The notes below the pieces were generated by a model, which searched no databases, was not told where the DNA came from, and saw only the letters and a list, made by a program, of their open reading frames with translations. 64,000 bases of DNA from Variovorax sp. PAMC 28711 (lineage in GTDB: Bacteria > Pseudomonadota > Gammaproteobacteria > Burkholderiales > Burkholderiaceae_C), in assembly GCF_001577265.1 (NCBI RefSeq), contig NZ_CP014517.1, forward strand, positions 3,074,501 to 3,138,500, in the 5' to 3' direction. A program made the position numbers and the translations under genes. Shown here piece after piece: positions 28,260 to 37,243 of the stretch (the stretch's first letter is position 1; each line of letters starts with the position of its first letter).

Positions 28260-28461
28260 TGGGCTCGCTTCGATCCGCAGACCACTGGAGGGCGGTCTGC
28301 TGGGTATTCCGTATCGGTGTTTCGTGGGCGTCGGCTTGACTCGAACGTCGTGCCTGCCACTTCGCGCAACTGCGCGGGGTTCGCGGGCTCAACGCCAAAG
28401 CGGCATCGACCTCACAGTGCGGGTGTCAGTGCTCTAAACTTCTGTCTAATCAAGCACTTAC

Positions 28462-29526
28462 ATGACCGCGCTGGTGAAAAACATTATAGGTGCGAAGTCC
28501 GCGTCTCCTGCGGCCGAAGTTGGCTCATCGCATGCTTCGGTGCAGTCCATGACGGTCGATGCGGAATCGGCGGGTCAGCGGCTCGACAACTTCCTTTTCC
28601 GCCATCTCAAGGGCGTGCCCAAGACCCACGTCTACCGGATCATCCGGTCGGGCGAGGTGCGCATCAACAAGGGGCGCGCGCAGGCCGAGACCCGTGTCGA
28701 GGCCGGGGATGTGCTTCGGCTGCCGCCGGTGCGCATCTCGACGCGCGCTGAAGAAGGCGCCACGCCGCCGGCGCCGCCGCGCGAATTCCCGGTGCTCCTC
28801 GAAGACGACGCGCTGCTCGCCATCGACAAACCGGCTGGCGTCGCCGTGCATGGCGGGAGCGGCGTGAGCTTCGGCGTGATCGAACAATTGCGCACCGCGC
28901 GGCCGGCCGCCAAATTCCTGGAGCTCGTGCACCGGCTCGACCGCGAGACCTCCGGCATCCTGCTGGTCGCCAGGAAGCGCAGCGCGCTGCTCGCGCTGCA
29001 GGACCAGTTTCGCGAGCGTGAAACCGGCAAGACCTATCTGGCACTGGTCGAAGGCGCCTGGCCCGCTAACAAGAAAGTGCTGGATTCCTCGCTCGCCAAA
29101 TACCTGTTGCCGGAGGGCGAGCGCCGCGTGCGGGTCGTGCCCAAGGACCATCCCGACGCAATGCACGCTGTCACGCTGGTGCGCGTGCTTGCGCGCGTCG
29201 CGCTGCACGGCGATGCCTCACCGCTGACGCTGCTCGCCGTGACCATCAAGACCGGGCGCACCCACCAGATTCGGGTCCACCTGGCATCGGCGGGCCATGC
29301 GATCGCGGGCGACGACAAATACGGTGAGTCCGGGCGCCAGCGTGCCTTGCAGAAGCTTGGCCTCAAGCGCATGTTCCTGCATGCCTGGCGCCTTCAATTC
29401 ACCCATCCCGCGAGCGGCCAGCGCATCGCGCTGCAAGCCGACCTGCCGCCCGAGCTGCTCGCGCTGATGCCGCCCGCTGCCCTCGCAGCGCTCGCCCAAC
29501 TTCCGACACCCTCTGCCCATGACTGA
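28462..29526 (+). CDS. rluC: 23S rRNA pseudouridine synthase RluC
   Basis: The 354-residue enzyme has an N-terminal S4 RNA-binding domain (about 35-95, GQRLDNFLF and IRSGEVRINKGRA) and a RluA-type catalytic domain with HRLDRETSG (157-165), Asp 160 being the nucleophile. RluC modifies uridines 955, 2504 and 2580 of 23S rRNA (E. coli numbering). Its position divergent from rne is classical for rluC. The ATG at 28462 gives an N-terminal extension; an ATG at 28550 (MTVDAESAGQRLD) could also serve. It overlaps the next gene by 8 bp. Confidence 0.93.
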   Translation: MTALVKNIIGAKSASPAAEVGSSHASVQSMTVDAESAGQRLDNFLFRHLKGVPKTHVYRIIRSGEVRINKGRAQAETRVEAGDVLRLPPVRISTRAEEGATPPAPPREFPVLLEDDALLAIDKPAGVAVHGGSGVSFGVIEQLRTARPAAKFLELVHRLDRETSGILLVARKRSALLALQDQFRERETGKTYLALVEGAWPANKKVLDSSLAKYLLPEGERRVRVVPKDHPDAMHAVTLVRVLARVALHGDASPLTLLAVTIKTGRTHQIRVHLASAGHAIAGDDKYGESGRQRALQKLGLKRMFLHAWRLQFTHPASGQRIALQADLPPELLALMPPAALAALAQLPTPSAHD

Positions 29527-30187
29527 CACCAGACCCCGCCGTTTCGACCTGATCGCTTTCGACTGGGACGGCACGCTCTACGACTCCACGCGCCTCATCG
29601 CTCGCTGCATCCAGGCGGCTGTGGTTGATGTCGGCGGTGCCAGACCCAGCGAAACCGACGCCGCCTGGGTGATCGGCCTCGGCCTGGCGGAGGCCCTGGC
29701 GCGCGCGGCCCCGGACGTGCCCAAGGAGAAGTACGCTGAGCTGGGTTCGCGCTATCGCTATCACTACCTTCAGCATCAGGACGACCTCGTGTTGTTCGAC
29801 GGTGTGCTGCCCATGCTCGATGCCCTGCGTGCACGGGGCCACAAGCTGGCCGTGGCCACCGGCAAGTCGCGTCGCGGACTCGACGATGCGCTGTCGACAG
29901 TCGCGTTGCGCGACCGCTTCGACGCCTCGCGCACCGCCGACGAGACCTTCGGCAAGCCGCATCCCCGCATGCTGCTCGAATTGATGGAAGAGCTCGATGT
30001 GCCGGCCGAACGAACCTTGATGATCGGCGACACCACGCACGACCTGCAGCTCGCCCTCAACGCCGGTTGCGCCAGCGTGGGCGTCAGCTATGGCGCGCAC
30101 GAGCCCGAAGCCTTCGATGTGTTGAAACCGCTGTTCGTCGCGCATTCGATCGACAGCCTGGGTGACTGGCTGCGCGACAACGCCTGA
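29519..30187 (+). CDS. HAD-superfamily phosphatase (phosphoglycolate phosphatase-like)
   Basis: The 222-residue protein begins with the HAD motif I FDWDGTLYD (Asp 15 nucleophile, Asp 17 acid/base), followed by a helical cap. Motif II lies in VATGK, the motif III lysine in FGKPHP, and motif IV is MIGDTTHD. It resembles Gph/YjjG-like phosphatases; the substrate is not evident. Overlap with rluC and a 9-bp gap to the Rieske gene suggest one transcript through sppA. Confidence 0.88.
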   Translation: MTDTRPRRFDLIAFDWDGTLYDSTRLIARCIQAAVVDVGGARPSETDAAWVIGLGLAEALARAAPDVPKEKYAELGSRYRYHYLQHQDDLVLFDGVLPMLDALRARGHKLAVATGKSRRGLDDALSTVALRDRFDASRTADETFGKPHPRMLLELMEELDVPAERTLMIGDTTHDLQLALNAGCASVGVSYGAHEPEAFDVLKPLFVAHSIDSLGDWLRDNA

Positions 30188-30196
30188 AAGCGCGAG

Positions 30197-30574
30197 ATGA
30201 GCGATACCCCGAGCGCCCCGATTTCCCTGTGCAACGCCGACGACCTTCAGGAAGGCGGCTTGGCCGTTCCCTTCGATGTGGTCTACAGCGGCGAGACGTG
30301 CCGCGCCTTCGCCATTCGTTTCGAAGGCCAGCCGCACGCGTTTCTCAATCGCTGCAGCCATGTGGCGATGGAAATGGATTTCCAGCCCGACCGCTTTTTC
30401 GATGACACCGGCCAGTGGTTGCTCTGCGCCACGCATGGCGCGGTCTACAGGCCCGACACCGGTGAATGTGCAGGCGGCCCGTGCCGTGGTGGCCTCGTCA
30501 AGATCACCCTCAGCGAGCGAGACGGCGTAGTGCGCTGGCATACTGAATGGAACCTCCAACCCCTGGCTTTCTGA
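30197..30574 (+). CDS. Small Rieske [2Fe-2S] protein
   Basis: The 125-residue protein is a single Rieske domain. Its ligands are Cys 53 and His 55 (CSH) and Cys 77 and His 80 (CATH), with 21 residues between the two Cys-x-His pairs, a little longer than in dioxygenase ferredoxins. There is no signal peptide, so it is a soluble electron carrier or regulator. It lies in a conserved-looking rluC-HAD-Rieske-sppA group without an oxygenase; its electron partner is unknown. Confidence 0.88.
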   Translation: MSDTPSAPISLCNADDLQEGGLAVPFDVVYSGETCRAFAIRFEGQPHAFLNRCSHVAMEMDFQPDRFFDDTGQWLLCATHGAVYRPDTGECAGGPCRGGLVKITLSERDGVVRWHTEWNLQPLAF

Positions 30575-30584
30575 GCCGATTCCC

Positions 30585-31628
30585 ATGACCGACCCGAACC
30601 GCACAGAGCCCGAGGGCTTTGAGCCTTTTGAGCGTGCAGCGACCGCCACGCCTTCCTCCACCGACACGAAAAAGACGGGAAAAGGCGACCCCACGCAGAC
30701 CGCGGGTTGGGAGCGCGCCACGCTCGAAAAACTCGCGTTCGCGTCTTTGCGCGAGCAGAAGGCGACGCGTCGCTGGAAGACCTTCGTGCGGCTCAGCTGG
30801 CTGGCGTTTTTCATCTTCCTGGTCTGGTTCGCGATGTCGCGTGCCACGCCCACCACGGCAAAGACCACCGCGCACACGGCGGTCGTCGAGATCAAGGGCG
30901 AAATCGCCAACGGTGCCGATGCCAGCGCGGAATTCGTGGTCGCGGCCATGAAGACCGCGTTCGAAGACGAGGGCGCCAAGGCCGTCGTGCTGTTGATCAA
31001 CTCGCCTGGCGGCAGTCCGGTGCAGGCCGGCATCATCAACGACGAAATCAAGCGCCTGAAGGCCAAATACAACAAGCCGGTGTACGCCGTGGTCGAAGAG
31101 ACCTGCGCCTCCGCCGCGTACTACATCGCCGCGGCAACGGACAAGATTTACGTCGACAAGGCGAGCATCGTCGGCAGCATCGGGGTGCTCATGGACGGCT
31201 TCGGCTTCACCGGCACCATGGAAAAACTGGGCGTCGAGCGGCGGCTCATCATCTCGGGCGAGAACAAGGGTTTTCTGGACCCGTTCAGCCCGATGAACGA
31301 GGCCCAGAAAGCGCACGCGCAGCAAATGATCGACCAGATCCACGATCAGTTCATCAACGTGGTCAAGACCGGCCGCGGCGACCGCTTGAAGCTGAACACG
31401 CCCGGCCTGTTCAGCGGCTTGTTCTGGAGTGGCCAGCAAGCGATCGAGCTCGGCCTGGCCGACCAGTTCGGCAATGTCGACTACGTGGCACGCGAAGTGG
31501 TCAAGGCCGAGGAGGTCATCGACTACACGCGCCGCGACAACGTGGCCGAGAAACTGGCCAAGAAGTTCGGCGCCGCCATGGGTGACGCTTCGATTCGCGC
31601 GCTGCGCAGCGTGCCGGCCCTGCGCTGA
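30585..31628 (+). CDS. sppA: Signal peptide peptidase SppA (S49 family)
   Basis: The 347-residue protein has a cytosolic polar N-terminus, one membrane helix (about 67-84) and one S49 protease domain on the periplasmic side. NSPGGSP and CASAAYY carry oxyanion and nucleophile residues (Ser 176), and Lys 228 in GENKG lies 52 residues later, the Ser-Lys dyad spacing of the short SppA type. It should degrade cleaved signal peptides in the membrane. It is the last gene of the group and converges with the MFS gene 15 bp on. Confidence 0.92.
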   Translation: MTDPNRTEPEGFEPFERAATATPSSTDTKKTGKGDPTQTAGWERATLEKLAFASLREQKATRRWKTFVRLSWLAFFIFLVWFAMSRATPTTAKTTAHTAVVEIKGEIANGADASAEFVVAAMKTAFEDEGAKAVVLLINSPGGSPVQAGIINDEIKRLKAKYNKPVYAVVEETCASAAYYIAAATDKIYVDKASIVGSIGVLMDGFGFTGTMEKLGVERRLIISGENKGFLDPFSPMNEAQKAHAQQMIDQIHDQFINVVKTGRGDRLKLNTPGLFSGLFWSGQQAIELGLADQFGNVDYVAREVVKAEEVIDYTRRDNVAEKLAKKFGAAMGDASIRALRSVPALR

Positions 31629-31643
31629 CGCGCGCCTGGCGCT

Positions 31644-32804
31644 TCAGCGGGCGCTGGCGTAGCGCGACGACGCGGCCAGCGCGATGGCGAACGCCACCAC
31701 CACACAAAGCGCCGCGGTCAGCGAACTGACCCGCGCCAGCAGGCCGATCACCGGCGGCCCGACCATGAAGCCGAGATAGGCCGCCGCCGACACCGCCGCA
31801 ATGCCGCGTGCCGGTTCGACGCCGGGAACCCGGGCCGACGCCGCAAACAAAATCGGCACCACGTTGGCGAAACCCACGCCCACCCCTGCGAACCCGACGA
31901 GTGCCAACCATGGCGCTTTGGCCCACAGCACCAACGTCATCGAAGCGGCTGCCAGCAGCGCACTCGTGCGTAAAAGGGCGGCGGGCGCAAAGCGGGCGCG
32001 CAAGGCGTCACCCCCGAAACGTGCGGCGGCCATCGCGGCCGAGAAGCTCGCGTAGGCGAGCGCGGCCTGCTGCTGTGGTGCGCCGAGTTCCTGCTGCAGA
32101 TAGAGCACGCTCCAGTCGTAGATCGCGCCCTCCGCGATCAGCCCCAAGGCGGCCAGCACGCCCATCACCACGAGTGCGCCGCGCGGCAGGCGAAAACCCT
32201 CGTCGGACTCGGTCGATGAAGCGTCGATTTTCGGCAGCATGCGGGTCGACGACCAGGCGACGGCCCCGGCCATCACGATCGCGACCAGGAGGAGGTGCCG
32301 TTGCGGGCCCAGCCCGGCGGCGAGTGCGGCGCCACCGCTGACGGCGCCGGCCATCCCGCCGAGGCTGAACATGCCGTGCATGCCGCTCATCAACGGAATG
32401 CCCTGGCGCGACTCGAGTTGAGCTGCTTCGGTGTTGATGGCGACGTCGAACACGCTGGTGACCATGCCGAACACGGCCAGCAGCGACAGCAACGCCCAAT
32501 AGCCCGGCATCAGGATGAGCAGCGCAATCAGCAACGCATAGAACGTCCCGGTGCCACCCGCCACCCGACGCGCGCCGAAACGGCCGATCCAGCGGCTGGC
32601 GCGTGTGATGCCGAGCAACGCACCGAAGCCGGCCGCCAGCATCGCCAGGCCCAGTTGCGCCTCGTCCAACCCGTAGTGCGCCTTGACCGTCGGCACATGC
32701 ACACCCCAGGTCGCGAAGATGAGACCGGAGCAAAAAAACTGGGCGCGGGTGGCCCATCGGTTGGCAGGAGAAATGGCGGCCAGCGCAGGAACGTGGATGC
32801 CCAT
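31644..32804 (-). CDS. MFS transporter
   Basis: The 386-residue protein shows about 12 hydrophobic helices in two halves and begins RAQFFCSGLIFATWGVHVPT, like the fucose/FucP- and YbjJ-related MFS group. The substrate cannot be read; a role as sugar or efflux permease is possible. ATG 32804 is chosen over an upstream frame running into the next gene; the upstream gene's stop (32807) is 2 bp away. Confidence 0.85.
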   Translation of the reverse strand: MGIHVPALAAISPANRWATRAQFFCSGLIFATWGVHVPTVKAHYGLDEAQLGLAMLAAGFGALLGITRASRWIGRFGARRVAGGTGTFYALLIALLILMPGYWALLSLLAVFGMVTSVFDVAINTEAAQLESRQGIPLMSGMHGMFSLGGMAGAVSGGAALAAGLGPQRHLLLVAIVMAGAVAWSSTRMLPKIDASSTESDEGFRLPRGALVVMGVLAALGLIAEGAIYDWSVLYLQQELGAPQQQAALAYASFSAAMAAARFGGDALRARFAPAALLRTSALLAAASMTLVLWAKAPWLALVGFAGVGVGFANVVPILFAASARVPGVEPARGIAAVSAAAYLGFMVGPPVIGLLARVSSLTAALCVVVAFAIALAASSRYASAR

Positions 32805-32806
32805 CG

Positions 32807-33568
32807 TCAGCGGCCGATCGCAAACACGGCCGGGAGCCGCTCGTCGACGGAGGCAGGCTTGCCGGCGCGCCACCCTTTGACCGTCTCGCTGCGCACGTTC
32901 GCGTTGGCGAGGGTCAGCCCGCGCGCGACGGCCAGACGGGTGTTGTGCTGCAAGGTTTGCGTCAGGGCTTGCAGCAGGGCGACGTTGCGGTAGGGCGTCT
33001 CGATAAAAAGTTGGGTCTGCCCGGTTTTCAGGGCGAGCGCCTCGAGTTCACGAATGCGCTGGTTGCGTGCGTCGGCGTCCTGCGGCAGATAGCCGACGAA
33101 GGCGAAGTTCTGCCCGTTCAGGCCGCTGGCCGCCAACGCTAGCAAAAGCGACACCGGACCGGTCAGCGGCACCACGGTCAGGCCCAGCTCGTGCGCAGCT
33201 TTGGCCACGGATGACCCCGGGTCGGCGACCGCCGGCATGCCGGCTTCGCTCAGCAAACCCATGTCGTGCCCCTCGAGCGCGGCGGCCAGCAGGGGGCGCG
33301 CGTCGAAGTGTCCGGCGTGATCGCCTTTCTTGTGCACTTCGCGCGGCAGTTCCTGGATGTGCTGCGCTTGCAGTGGCGCTGCAAGGGGCGTCACGGCGTC
33401 GATGCGTTTCAGATAGGCGCGCGCCGACTTGGCGTTCTCGCAGATCCAGTGCGTGATGCCGGCTGCGGTCTGCAGCGTGCCGAGGGGCAGGGCGTCTTGC
33501 AAGGGCGCCTGGACGTCGCAGCCGAAATCCAGCGGCGCCGGCACGAGAAAGAGCTTGCCCTTGTTCAT
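32807..33568 (-). CDS. RsmI-like SAM-dependent methyltransferase (tetrapyrrole methylase fold)
   Basis: The 253-residue protein has the tetrapyrrole-methylase features LFLVPAPL at the N-terminus, LLSEAGMPAVADPGS near 110 and PLTGPVSLLLALAASGLNG near 135, as in RsmI, which methylates C1402 of 16S rRNA. It lacks the usual RsmI N-terminal wording (ITLRALEVL), so it is probably the shorter RsmI paralogue often found beside maf in Burkholderiales; target uncertain. ATG 33568 overlaps the maf stop. Confidence 0.8.
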   Translation of the reverse strand: MNKGKLFLVPAPLDFGCDVQAPLQDALPLGTLQTAAGITHWICENAKSARAYLKRIDAVTPLAAPLQAQHIQELPREVHKKGDHAGHFDARPLLAAALEGHDMGLLSEAGMPAVADPGSSVAKAAHELGLTVVPLTGPVSLLLALAASGLNGQNFAFVGYLPQDADARNQRIRELEALALKTGQTQLFIETPYRNVALLQALTQTLQHNTRLAVARGLTLANANVRSETVKGWRAGKPASVDERLPAVFAIGR

Positions 33569-34146
33569 AGCAGTTCGATGCCCGCGGCACGCAGCATGCG
33601 GCAGGTGCGGATCAAGGGGAGTCCGACCAACGCGCTTGGGTCGTCGCTGTCGATCGCGTCGAGCAGCGCGATGCCGAGGCCTTCGCTCTTGGCGCTGCCG
33701 GCACAGTCGTAGGGCTGCTCGGCGCGCAGATAGCGCTCGATCGCGTCGTCCGTGAGGTCGCGGAACACGACGCGCACTGGCGCGATGTCGTGTTGCGCGA
33801 ACTGCGCGGCATGGCAAACCACGGCAACGGCCGTCTGGAACACCAGCGTCTGGCCGCGCATGCGGCGCAGTTGTTCGGTGGCCCGATCGTGATCGCCCGG
33901 TTTTCCGAGCGCGACACCCGCGAGGTCGGCCACCTGATCGGAGCCGATCACCACCGCGTCCGGAAATCGCGCGGCGACCGCATGGGCTTTTTCCAGCGCG
34001 AGGCGCATGGCAAGCGCGCGCGGGGCTTCACCGGGGAGGGCGGTTTCGTCGACCTCGGGTGCATGCACTTCGAAGGGCAAGCGGAGCCGGTCCATCAGCT
34101 CGCGGCGGTAGCGGGAGGTCGAGGCCAGAATCAGGGTACGTTGCAT
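33565..34146 (-). CDS. maf: Maf/YceF-type nucleotide pyrophosphatase
   Basis: The 193-residue protein begins LILASTSRYRRELM, the Maf signature with the conserved Ser and Arg residues, and has VDET near 48 and VIGSDQVADL near 68. YceF-type Maf proteins hydrolyse modified nucleoside triphosphates such as m7GTP; the VADL wording and the rpmF/fab neighbourhood favour YceF over the dTTP/UTP type. ATG 34146 diverges from yceD, whose start is 37 bp away. Confidence 0.92.
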   Translation of the reverse strand: MQRTLILASTSRYRRELMDRLRLPFEVHAPEVDETALPGEAPRALAMRLALEKAHAVAARFPDAVVIGSDQVADLAGVALGKPGDHDRATEQLRRMRGQTLVFQTAVAVVCHAAQFAQHDIAPVRVVFRDLTDDAIERYLRAEQPYDCAGSAKSEGLGIALLDAIDSDDPSALVGLPLIRTCRMLRAAGIELL

Positions 34147-34182
34147 GGGCCGTGATTGTGCGGGAGCGCTAGACTGGCAGGG

Positions 34183-34734
34183 ATGACGAGAGAATTTGCC
34201 CCCCACCGGCTCGACGTGAGCACCTTTGCCGCCGAAGGCGCCATACTGACAGGCGACGATCCGGTCGCCGACTACGCCCGCCTGGCGGCCGAACTGGCTG
34301 AATCGGCGACCGACGAGACCAGCGTGCGCTGGGAAGCGGTTGGCGAGGAGCGTCCCGGCTCGGCCGGCACCGCGACACCGTGGATGCATCTTTCCGCTGA
34401 CGCTACCGTGCCGATGGTGTGCCAGCGCTGCCTCACGCCGGTGGCCGTGCCGCTGGTGGTGGATCGCTTTTTTCGCTTCGTGGCGGACGAGACGACGGCA
34501 GAAGCCGAAGACGACGACGCGGAAGAAGATCTGCTCGTCCTGGCGCGCGACTTCGATCTGCGCGACCTGATCGAAGATGAGTTGCTGATGGAAGTGCCGC
34601 TGACGCCGGTGCACGACGTGTGTCCGGTTCCCGTACAGCTCTCCGCGGCGGACGCCGATTTCGACGCGTCGGAAGCCGCCAAACCCAACCCCTTTGCCGT
34701 GCTCGGCGCGCTCCGCTCTAAGAAGCCGGAGTAG
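34183..34734 (+). CDS. yceD: YceD/DUF177 family protein
   Basis: The 183-residue protein contains the DUF177 features: VPMVCQRCLTPV near 78-89, an acidic stretch (TTAEAEDDDAEEDLL), then DLIEDELLMEVPLTPVHD and a final VLGALR. In plants and bacteria the family is linked to 23S rRNA accumulation and is nearly always encoded next to rpmF, as here. ATG 34183 follows GCAGGG; an upstream ATG 34156 is less likely. Confidence 0.9.
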   Translation: MTREFAPHRLDVSTFAAEGAILTGDDPVADYARLAAELAESATDETSVRWEAVGEERPGSAGTATPWMHLSADATVPMVCQRCLTPVAVPLVVDRFFRFVADETTAEAEDDDAEEDLLVLARDFDLRDLIEDELLMEVPLTPVHDVCPVPVQLSAADADFDASEAAKPNPFAVLGALRSKKPE

Positions 34735-34739
34735 GCAAC

Positions 34740-34768
34740 TGGCGCAACGGCGGAGGCTGGGCTATAAT
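34740..34768 (+). promoter_or_regulatory. Candidate promoter of rpmF and the fab genes
   Basis: A perfect -10 hexamer TATAAT (34763-34768) lies about 116 bp upstream of rpmF, after the yceD stop. The -35 region (TGGCGC, 34740-34745) is weak. Confidence 0.45.
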
Positions 34769-34884
34769 CATGGGCTTCGCGCGCGCCGCCAGCGGTCCCT
34801 CTCATTGGGTCGTTGATCATGTCGTTCCTGTGTTCGACAATCTGGCCCGCATCCAGTCACTCACTCAACAGTCCAGGAGCCATC

Positions 34885-35067
34885 ATGGCCGTCCAGCAAA
34901 ACAAGAAGTCGCCTTCCAAGCGCGGCATGCACCGCTCGCACAACGCTCTGGTCGTTCCCGGCATCGCCGTGGAGCCGACCACTGGCGAGACGCATCTGCG
35001 TCACCACATCAGCCCGAACGGTTTCTACCGCGGCCGCCAGGTGCTCAAAAACAAGTCCGAAGCCTGA
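34885..35067 (+). CDS. rpmF: 50S ribosomal protein L32
   Basis: The 60-residue basic protein begins [20 protein letters not shown], the canonical L32 start, and ends [10 protein letters not shown]. It is the cysteine-free type without a zinc finger. ATG 34885 follows AGGAG. It sits upstream of plsX and the fab genes, the usual link between ribosome and lipid synthesis. Confidence 0.98.
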   Translation: MAVQQNKKSPSKRGMHRSHNALVVPGIAVEPTTGETHLRHHISPNGFYRGRQVLKNKSEA

Positions 35068-35084
35068 TTTTTCAGACCAAGGCC

Positions 35085-35127
35085 AAGGCCCGAAGCTACT
35101 TTCGCCGTAGCGTCGGGCCTTTGTTTT
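35085..35127 (+). terminator. Terminator-like hairpin ending at the plsX start
   Basis: AAGGCCCGA (35085-35093) pairs perfectly with TCGGGCCTT (35113-35121), with an inner AGCTAC/GTAGCG extension, and a T-rich tail follows. The plsX ATG is at 35129. It could terminate part of the rpmF transcripts and would also occlude the plsX ribosome binding region. Confidence 0.65.
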
Positions 35128-35128
35128 G

Positions 35129-36217
35129 ATGGCTACGCCTTCTGAATCTCCTGCTCGTTCGTCTGTGATCACGCTTGCCGTCGATTGCATGGGGGGCGAC
35201 CACGGGCCGCGCGTCACGCTTGCGGCCTGTCGCGCGTTCCTCGAACGTCATCCCGATTCGGCCCTGCTCATGGTCGGCATGCCAGCCGCGCTGTCGAGTT
35301 TTTCCCACCCGCGTGCGACCGTGATCGGCGCGAGCGAAGTGGTGGGCATGGACGACCCGGTCGAAATAGCGCTGCGGAAGAAAAAAGACTCTTCAATGCG
35401 AGTCGCCATCCAGCAGGTCAAGGACGGCGCGGCCCAAGCTGCCATTTCCGCCGGGAACACCGGCGCATTGATGGCGATCGCGCGCTACCTGCTCAAGACG
35501 ATGGACGGCATCGATCGTCCGGCCATCGCGCCACAGCTGCCCAACATCAAGGGCGGCGCAACCACCGTGCTCGACCTGGGCGCCAACATCGATTGCGACG
35601 CTGAAGACCTGCTGCAGTTTGCGGTGCTTGGGTCGGCGCTGGTCTCTGCGTTGACGGGCAACGAGTCCCCGACGGTCGGTTTGCTCAATGTGGGTGAAGA
35701 GGCGATCAAAGGCAGTGAAGTCATCAAAAAAGCGAGTCAATTGCTGCGTACGGCCGGTAACTCGCAGGATTTGAACTTCTATGGCAATGTCGAAGGCAAC
35801 GATATTTACAAGGGCACGACGGACATCGTCGTGTGCGATGGCTTCGTCGGCAACGTCGCGCTCAAGGCCAGCGAAGGCGTGGCTTCCATGATCGGTGAGT
35901 TCATTCGAATCGAATTCTCGCGAAGCATCTGGACGAAAGCTGCGGCAGTTGTCGCCTATCCGGTTTTAAAAGCATTTAAAAATCGTCTGGACCACCGTCG
36001 GTATAACGGCGCTGCGTTGCTGGGGCTTCGTGGGTTGGTGTTCAAAAGCCACGGTTCGGCCGACGAAGTGGCGTTCGGGCACGCACTGGATCGCGCTTAT
36101 GATGCCGCTCGCAACAACCTGCTCGAACGCGTTCGGGCCCGCATCGCCCACGCCGCGCCGTTGCTTGCGCGGCAGGAATCGGCGGCGCCGGTCGACGCCG
36201 CGGCGCTTCACGCTTGA
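35129..36217 (+). CDS. plsX: Phosphate acyltransferase PlsX
   Basis: The 362-residue protein has the PlsX motifs [22 protein letters not shown] near 110 and [13 protein letters not shown] near 237. It makes acyl-phosphate from acyl-ACP for phospholipid synthesis. ATG 35129 lacks a clear ribosome binding site because it abuts a hairpin; the in-frame GTG at 35165 is an alternative start closer to VITLAVD. The stop overlaps fabH. Confidence 0.95.
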   Translation: MATPSESPARSSVITLAVDCMGGDHGPRVTLAACRAFLERHPDSALLMVGMPAALSSFSHPRATVIGASEVVGMDDPVEIALRKKKDSSMRVAIQQVKDGAAQAAISAGNTGALMAIARYLLKTMDGIDRPAIAPQLPNIKGGATTVLDLGANIDCDAEDLLQFAVLGSALVSALTGNESPTVGLLNVGEEAIKGSEVIKKASQLLRTAGNSQDLNFYGNVEGNDIYKGTTDIVVCDGFVGNVALKASEGVASMIGEFIRIEFSRSIWTKAAAVVAYPVLKAFKNRLDHRRYNGAALLGLRGLVFKSHGSADEVAFGHALDRAYDAARNNLLERVRARIAHAAPLLARQESAAPVDAAALHA

Positions 36218-37194
36218 TGACACCTTATTCCCGCATCACCGGCACCGGCAGTTACCTGCCACCGCGCCGGGTGACCAACGACGACCTCGCCAAAGATCTG
36301 GCAGCCCGTGGCATTGAAACCTCGGACCAGTGGATCATCGAGCGCACCGGGATTCATGCCCGTCATTTCGCCGCGCCTGAAGCGAACAGCAGCGACCTCG
36401 GTGTCGAAGCGGCCAAAAAAGCGCTCGAAGCCGCTGGTCGCAGTGCGATCGATGTCGATCTGATCATCGTCGCCACGTCGACGCCCGACATGGTTTTCCC
36501 GTCGTCGGCCGCCATTCTTCAGCACAAGCTCGGCATCGCCGGCTGTCCGGCTTTCGACGTGCAGGCGGTCTGTAGCGGTTTCGTTTATGCGTTGACGGTC
36601 GCGGACGCCATGATCAAGACCGGTTCGGCGAAGTGCGCGCTGGTGATCGGTGCAGAAGTTTTTTCGCGCATCCTCGATTTCAACGACCGCACGACCTGCG
36701 TGCTGTTCGGCGACGGAGCCGGTGCCGTGGTGCTCGAAGCGAGCGAAAAGCCTGGCATTTTGGCCAGCGATCTTCATGCGGACGGCAAATATGTCGGCAT
36801 CCTGTGTGTGCCCGGGCACGTATCGGGCGGCAACGTGCTCGGCACGCCGCTGCTGCACATGGATGGGCAGGCCGTGTTCAAGCTGGCGGTCCGGGTGCTC
36901 GAAGAAGCGGCCCGCACCACGCTCGCCAAGGCAGGCAAGACCGAGGCCGACATCGACTGGCTCATTCCGCACCAGGCCAACATCCGCATCATGGAAGGCA
37001 CGGCGAAGAAGCTGAAGCTGCCGCGCGAGAAGCTGATCGTGACCGTGCATGAACACGGCAACACTTCGGCCGCCTCGATCCCGCTGGCGCTGGACGAAGC
37101 GGTGCGCGCCGGCCAGGTCAAGAAGGGCGACACCGTCATGCTCGAAGGCGTGGGCGGCGGCTTCACCTGGGGTGCGGTGCTATTGACTTTGTAG
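36217..37194 (+). CDS. fabH: Beta-ketoacyl-ACP synthase III
   Basis: The 325-residue enzyme starts fatty-acid synthesis by condensing acetyl-CoA with malonyl-ACP. The catalytic triad is visible: Cys 119 (QAVCSGF), His 252 (PHQANIRI) and Asn 282 (HGNTSAAS). ATG 36217 shares a base with the plsX stop codon, which implies coupling. Confidence 0.97.
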   Translation: MTPYSRITGTGSYLPPRRVTNDDLAKDLAARGIETSDQWIIERTGIHARHFAAPEANSSDLGVEAAKKALEAAGRSAIDVDLIIVATSTPDMVFPSSAAILQHKLGIAGCPAFDVQAVCSGFVYALTVADAMIKTGSAKCALVIGAEVFSRILDFNDRTTCVLFGDGAGAVVLEASEKPGILASDLHADGKYVGILCVPGHVSGGNVLGTPLLHMDGQAVFKLAVRVLEEAARTTLAKAGKTEADIDWLIPHQANIRIMEGTAKKLKLPREKLIVTVHEHGNTSAASIPLALDEAVRAGQVKKGDTVMLEGVGGGFTWGAVLLTL

Positions 37195-37243
37195 CGCGCT
37201 GCGCAGTCTGCATGCGGGCTGCGGCGTGACAGGAGACAAAACA

